This document shows, in pieces, positions 17,311 through 21,141 of a stretch of 21,141 nt of DNA. Numbering within the stretch: position 1 is the first letter of the stretch; each line of letters begins with the position of its first letter. The notes under the pieces are model-generated. The model did not search any database. It was given only the letters and a program-made list of their open reading frames with translations, and was not told where the DNA came from. The stretch comes from Gamarada debralockiae (taxonomy: Eukaryota; Ascomycota; Leotiomycetes; Helotiales; Hyphodiscaceae): contig NXFV01001008.1 in the NCBI GenBank assembly GCA_002803225.1, forward strand, positions 1 through 21,141, written 5' to 3'. The translations under genes and the position numbers were made by a program.

Positions 17311-17682
17311 ATGGCTTCTCTTAACACAACCACTGTCACCTTGGAAGATAATTCATCTCAGCCTTGCTGAGACAGTGTTAAACGTTCTCAACGAGACACC
17401 TCTGCAGGCGACTTTGAGTGAAGCAATCGATTTCTCCTCTTCAACCTCAGCCTCAGCTTAGTTTCTTGCATCCTCGTCGCCTCACATCGAAGCAAGTCGA
17501 CCAAGCCAAAAGCTCCCTTGCTGGAATTTGCACCAGACTCCAAGCTTGAAAGATACTCTAAACATTCCCGTTCCATTGCGGTATGTATTGTAATCGCCTC
17601 CAAATTATGAACAATTGCTAATCAACTTTCGCAGCCATTTGGCCCGACTTGCAAGCTGATGGAAAAGAGCGAATACCGTTAG
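17311..17682 (+). pseudogene. N-terminal fragment of a membrane-anchored protein, possibly a cytochrome P450
   Basis: The ATG at 17311 reads MASLNTTTVTLEDNSSQ and soon stops. A neighbouring frame gives ETVLNVLNETPLQATL. A third gives RFLLFNLSLSLVSCILVASH (a membrane anchor), then RSKSTKPKAPLLEFAPDSK and LERYSKHSRSIA up to 17580. A well-formed intron follows (17581-17634: donor GTATGT, branch GCTAAT, acceptor CGCAG). It joins in phase to PFGPTCKLMEKSEYR and TAG at 17680-17682. An anchor followed by a 'KPKAP' proline-rich hinge is the N-terminal layout of microsomal P450s. No heme-binding Cys motif is present because nothing further of the gene is visible. Two frame changes plus truncation argue for a relic. 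The P450 call is tentative. Confidence 0.4.
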
Positions 17683-17974
17683 CCTTTCAGTGTCAACATC
17701 AGGTAAGTTCTCAAAGGGAAAGTCATCTCCTGTGACCGAAAGGTCTCAATCATTTGAAACGGTGCTCCGCCTCAGATCGTGCTCTCCCGAATAAATTTTT
17801 AATTGTTATGGTACTTTGCTGACTCTTGGATCTTCTTCATTTTGCTTTTCGGTCGATTCTCCCAACCTTTGGTGTAGGTACCATTTCTGTTATTTCGTTA
17901 TTTCTCCAATCATCCGGCCAAAGTCAGAAGGCCCTACAAACACTCCTTGATATCCCCTACCCCTCGCGAGCATC
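17683..17974. other. Upstream region of the 2EXR pseudogene
   Basis: No separate feature was recognised. The open plus-strand frame from 17826 has no motif of its own and only overlaps the pseudogene downstream. Confidence 0.35.
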
Positions 17975-18440
17975 ATGCCTCAGACTTCCGATTTTCAGCA
18001 TATTTTCGCCAACATGTCAGCCGGCCCAACAAGTTCAACGCCTCCTGAAAATGGTTCTCTCGAAATTTCGGCCAGAACGACCAAGGCTCCGCACTTCAAA
18101 CTCTCGACGTTTTCCCTGTCCCAAAAGGCTTTACGTTATTTCTAGACTGCCCTCGAGCTTCGATGCAAAATATGGCGCTCTACCTTCGTCCCTCGGACTG
18201 TAGCTGTTCTCATCGGTTCCTACGCAAAACTGATACGCTGTTCAATCTTACGAAGAATCCAAATACACTATTTGTCGACCAGGAAAGTAGGTCGGAGACC
18301 TTGCGTCACTACTTACAAGTCTTTGTCGAAGCAACTCTGATGTTCTTTATGTCAGAACTACTAGGAAACTTGAAGCAATCAGTATCGCCTTTGAAATTGA
18401 AATACGGTAACATGAATGGCTCAAGGGGCTTGTTTTTATT
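17975..18440 (+). pseudogene. 2EXR-domain protein, disrupted second copy
   Basis: The ATG at 17975 opens MPQTSDFQHIFANMSAGPTS..., which runs to a TAG at 18143-18145. A neighbouring frame gives TLDVFPVPKGFTLFLDCP. The first frame then supplies LELRCKIWRSTFVPRTVAV, the first ExR motif (ELR) with its Trp. The second ExR motif appears in the shifted frame as NTLFVDQESRSETLRHYL (ESR). A further change gives VLYVRTTRKLEAISIAFEIE, the usual strand after the domain. Together the pieces follow the domain order of the intact 2EXR genes on either side. At least three frame changes and one stop show that it is not functional. Confidence 0.65.
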
Positions 18441-18826
18441 TATTTTATTTTATTTTACTAATTTGTTTTTGTTTTACCCTACATGGTTTTAAGAAAAGAC
18501 AAAGTCATGTTGAATTGCCTATCAAAAGATGAAAAGCAGTAATCTTGGCTACCTTGAAAATAAATGTAGTTTTCCTTGACACTTCCTCAGCGTCCACTTT
18601 CTCCGCCGTACGACCATATTCAATGGGCAAGATGATACGCCAAGAAGTTGTTCGATTTCAAATCATAGCACTGCGAATTCAAAAATAACTTTTTCTACCC
18701 TACTCTTTGCAGTACATCCTTCGTGCCTTTTGGCTCCCGATCACGTGCTATTCGTGGAACCCCCCACTTCGGCAAACTGACGACATCTCATCAACTTCTG
18801 CAGAACCACAACCGATCAACGCCATC
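18441..18826. other. Promoter and leader region of the third 2EXR locus
   Basis: A T-rich stretch (18432-18480) is followed by noncoding sequence and a pyrimidine-rich TACCCTACTCTTTGCAG ending at 18712, which could be an intron acceptor in the 5' UTR. A CACGTG-like core lies near 18742. No ATG in the frame of the 2EXR gene occurs before 18827. Confidence 0.35.
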
Positions 18827-19816
18827 ATGTTTTCCAAACAACATTTTGGACACGTATTTGGCTCTTGCACAATACAACATACCGATACCTCAAGCCTTTG
18901 GCTTCAATGCTCCTGCTCTTCTCGCATAGACGATGACGAGGCAGCAACATCATTCTCGAGCCCAGATATCTTCGCTCTCGCATCCTTCACACAGGTCCTC
19001 CCTGATGCAAGCATTGAACTCTTCAAACAGCACGCCGACGATGCCTTTACCAAATTTCCTTTATTTGGTGACCTTCCATGGGAGCTTCGGATCATGGTCT
19101 GGCGTGCAGCTTTCCCCCGCAATCGCACGGTTCAAGTAGAGCTGAGTCCCGGCTTCGAGATCCTGCACAGCCACACCCCACCACCCGTTACCCTCCATAT
19201 CAACCGCGAGAGCAGAGCTGAAACACTGAAATTCTACGTTCCACTCCTCGATCCATGTGCAAGACGACCAATCGTCTTCCATCCCGCGCTCGATACCGTG
19301 TATTTCCACCGTCGAGAAAACAACCCGCTATTATTCATGCAAAGCACCGCGTACCTGACCTCCCGCTCCCTTTCTGGAATCGGTAAAATCCAATCCCTCA
19401 AGATCCCTAAGATGTATTACGGAGGGCAGATGCAAGGCTGGATCAAATTCGGGAGTCCGCGACGCTCGTTGTATGGACACGGCAACTTTGTGGAACCTGA
19501 TCGAGGGGGGCTGCGTTTCTTTCATGGGCTTGAGGAGCTGGTTTTGGTGTCGGATACGAAGATTCTGGGGAGCGTAAATTACTTGGGGATCTTGAATCAT
19601 CCAGATTCGTTGCTTGCATTGCCGCCGGAGGACATTGTCTTTACGCTGGATACCGCTGAGAGGATAGAGGAGTATGCAAAGGCTTTCGAGGGGTTCTTTG
19701 AGTGGGAAAGGGAGAAAAGTCCTGAGTGCAAGATTCCGGAGATTGTTGTGAAGCAGGGAAAGAACCCAAGGGAAGATCGGTGGTATTTTGGCAGGTTGAG
19801 TGAGTTTTTGCGATGA
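18827..19816 (+). CDS. 2EXR-domain protein
   Basis: The frame is open from 18707, but its first codon there is TTG; the first in-frame ATG is 18827 (CATCATG), giving 329 residues. The N-terminal 75 residues are polar and probably disordered. The 2EXR domain spans about 77-137: FPLFGDLPWELRIMVWRAAF, RNRTVQVE, then PPPVTLHINRESRAETLKFY, with both ExR motifs (ELR and ESR). It is followed by IVFHPALDTVYFHRRE, the hydrophobic strand typical after the domain, and by a FHGLEELVLVSD segment. The C-terminus is charged and ends at TGA 19814-19816. Function unknown, as for the family. It resembles the pseudogene just upstream more than the copy at 15623 (ESRxETLxxY versus EAREAAF). Confidence 0.88.
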   Translation: MFSKQHFGHVFGSCTIQHTDTSSLWLQCSCSSRIDDDEAATSFSSPDIFALASFTQVLPDASIELFKQHADDAFTKFPLFGDLPWELRIMVWRAAFPRNRTVQVELSPGFEILHSHTPPPVTLHINRESRAETLKFYVPLLDPCARRPIVFHPALDTVYFHRRENNPLLFMQSTAYLTSRSLSGIGKIQSLKIPKMYYGGQMQGWIKFGSPRRSLYGHGNFVEPDRGGLRFFHGLEELVLVSDTKILGSVNYLGILNHPDSLLALPPEDIVFTLDTAERIEEYAKAFEGFFEWEREKSPECKIPEIVVKQGKNPREDRWYFGRLSEFLR

Positions 19817-20245
19817 TGATTTAAGGGACGAGTGTTGAGGCGAGGGTTGATAACCATGGGCGGAGAAAACGCTGCCGACTGTGCTATGAGCGATGCTTGA
19901 GTGGGCACACTCGGCGGAAGCTTGTGGAGATTTAAATCTAGATGGAGGGTCTCGGTATGATATGTCTGAATGTGGAGAGGATAATGAGGAGGATCTTGTG
20001 GAGTTGGCTTCAACTCTTTGTGTCACGTGATACACACCTACCATGCTTTGGAAGAGACAGGACTGGTATAATGGAATTTGGTGCAAGTTGCACTTTCTCT
20101 GACAAATCCAAGTCACTGAGACCGGTTTTGTAGACGCTCTCCCTGAACAATCGACTTCTACAAATCTCCAGAAGTTTGACAATCACGGGCAGCCGCAGTT
20201 TTCAAATTTCTTCAGGGTTAAGGTCATACACAGCAGAATGCAGGA
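19817..20245. other. Intergenic region downstream of the third 2EXR locus
   Basis: It contains the 3' UTR of the 2EXR gene and a palindromic TCACGTGA at 20023-20030, a bHLH-type E-box core. No gene was recognised. Confidence 0.45.
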
Positions 20246-20256
20246 TATAAATAGCG
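20246..20256 (+). promoter_or_regulatory. TATA box (TATAAATAGCG), second of two matching core promoters
   Basis: Identical in 11 of 11 bases to 16827-16837, with the same short distance to a downstream ATG (20302) and a similar ATCCGCAATCCAC leader. Confidence 0.45.
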
Positions 20257-20301
20257 GCGAGAGCTCAGTCGCTCGGAATCCGCAATCCACTTGTATAATC
20301 C

Positions 20302-20436
20302 ATGGTTAATTGCGATTTTAGTGCTTCAAAATCATTCCAAAAAAAGCTGGCCTTTAATTGGAATTTTCTTTTGTCCCTCAACTGGCTTCAAGCTTCAGAC
20401 TTATTCAATGATCGATTACTCTATGGAGTGTGCTAG
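20302..20436 (+). CDS. Possible 44-residue small protein
   Basis: An open frame beginning MVNCDFSASKSFQKKLAFNW sits 46 bp after the TATA box at 20246 and ends at a TAG near 20434-20436. It has no recognised motif. It is listed only because of the promoter. It shows no clear protein similarity to the other small frame at 16889. Confidence 0.2.
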   Translation: MVNCDFSASKSFQKKLAFNWNFLLSLNWLQASDLFNDRLLYGVC

Positions 20437-20546
20437 GAACTTACTTTGGGAGATTTGTCCCATTGATCAATCTTATTCCTTCAGTCTTCTTTCAGATCCC
20501 TGAAGTTCCAAGCTTCCAGGTTGAGTCTGGGGAACAAAGGGGCGTG

Positions 20547-20608
20547 GGGGTAAAAGGAGCTATGGATCACGTGACATTCTTCATTTGATCCACGCTCTCC
20601 TTTTATCC
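20547..20608. repeat. Imperfect inverted repeat (hairpin) with a CACGTG core in the loop
   Basis: Arms at 20547-20570 and 20585-20608 pair through TAAAAGGAG/CTCCTTTTA and GGATCA/TGATCC, with a few mismatches and a short loop. The E-box core CACGTG spans 20568-20573 at the inner edge of the left arm. No target duplication was recognised outside the arms, so it is not called a MITE. Confidence 0.55.
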
Positions 20609-21141
20609 CTGAGATAGAGGATGATGAATGTACCAAAGGCAACCTATTTATGGACATGCGGAAGGCTTTGGTGCTTGCTGTTTTTTTGCTCAACATGAGA
20701 ACGGCATTTGCCATCGTTGATCCAGTGAATTCTTACAGGCATTACTTTTCAACCTCACCTTCAAAGAAATATCGATGATGTTTCTCACTAAAGCGTGTTA
20801 ATTAATTCAAGTCTCGTGCCTGGCATTTTGCCGTACATATTGAGAGCTTCATTCCCGTGCTTCGACTTCCTACATCCTTTTTCTGGACAACACTTCATAC
20901 CTCTGCACAACTCCTGAGCACCATAAGACCACCCCTGATAGTCACGTTTACTACATGCTCACCTAATTTCACGACATTCTGAAACGTCAGCATCGGGTTT
21001 TACCTTCATCAACCATTCCAGTCCAGCCAGCTGCAGCGAGCTTCACAACCCCTGACTTCAACACGTTGAAAACATTCTCACTCTTCGAGGCTTCTCACTC
21101 GGACTTGATTAATATCGACACTGGACCTCCCCCCCCCCCCC
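20609..21141. other. Probable promoter or 5' leader of a gene beyond the window
   Basis: From about 20740 the plus strand becomes C/T/A-rich with few G runs (for example CATCAACCATTCCAG), as in fungal 5' leaders. No start codon with a long frame follows. The window ends in a run of 13 C (21129-21141), which may be a true homopolymer or an assembly edge. Confidence 0.35.

Noticed and set aside
19331..20182. 283-codon minus-strand open frame
   Set aside because: It is mostly antisense to the intact 2EXR gene at 18827-19816, is low in recognisable structure, and mirrors the codon bias of that gene.
21129..21141. Run of 13 C at the window end as a telomere or repeat
   Set aside because: A pure C run is not the fungal telomere repeat (CCCTAA). 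It is more likely a homopolymer or an assembly edge.

Overview
This looks like nuclear DNA of a filamentous ascomycete, probably a leotiomycete (Helotiales-like). The reasons are short introns of about 50-90 bp with GTATGT or GTAAGT donors and CTAAT/CTGAC-type branch sites, 2EXR-domain genes, secreted Cys-rich and GPI-anchored proteins, and a pogo/Fot1-type DNA transposon whose stop codons look like repeat-induced point mutation (RIP). The class-level placement is inference.

Only five loci read as intact protein genes. They are a GPI-anchored Ser/Thr-rich cell-surface protein (1477-2238, minus), the spliceosomal U5 snRNP protein Dim1/Dib1 with three exons (6437-7012, plus), a secreted Cys-rich protein with a probable 3' intron (10149-10936, minus), and two 2EXR-domain proteins (15623-16492 and 18827-19816, plus).

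Much of the remainder is a gene graveyard, recovered by following protein similarity across reading frames. From left to right it holds: a tandem-duplicated Cys-rich small secreted protein (687-1167); a VOC/glyoxalase-fold gene (about 3890-4332, minus); the C-terminal part of an ankyrin-repeat protein (about 5033-6039, minus); a complete but disabled pogo/Fot1 transposon with 24-bp perfect TIRs and a TA target duplication (7812-9750); a membrane-anchored A1 aspartic-protease-like gene (about 12396-13815); an N-terminal fragment of a membrane-anchored protein, possibly a P450 (17311-17682); and a third 2EXR copy (17975-18440).

There is no operon-like organisation and no obvious biosynthetic cluster. 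The themes are secreted or cell-surface proteins, a local 2EXR family expansion, and decay around one essential housekeeping gene. The long gene-free stretches contain a few repeats, core-promoter elements, pyrimidine tracts and a near-perfect hairpin, but no tRNA, rRNA or CRISPR that I could see.
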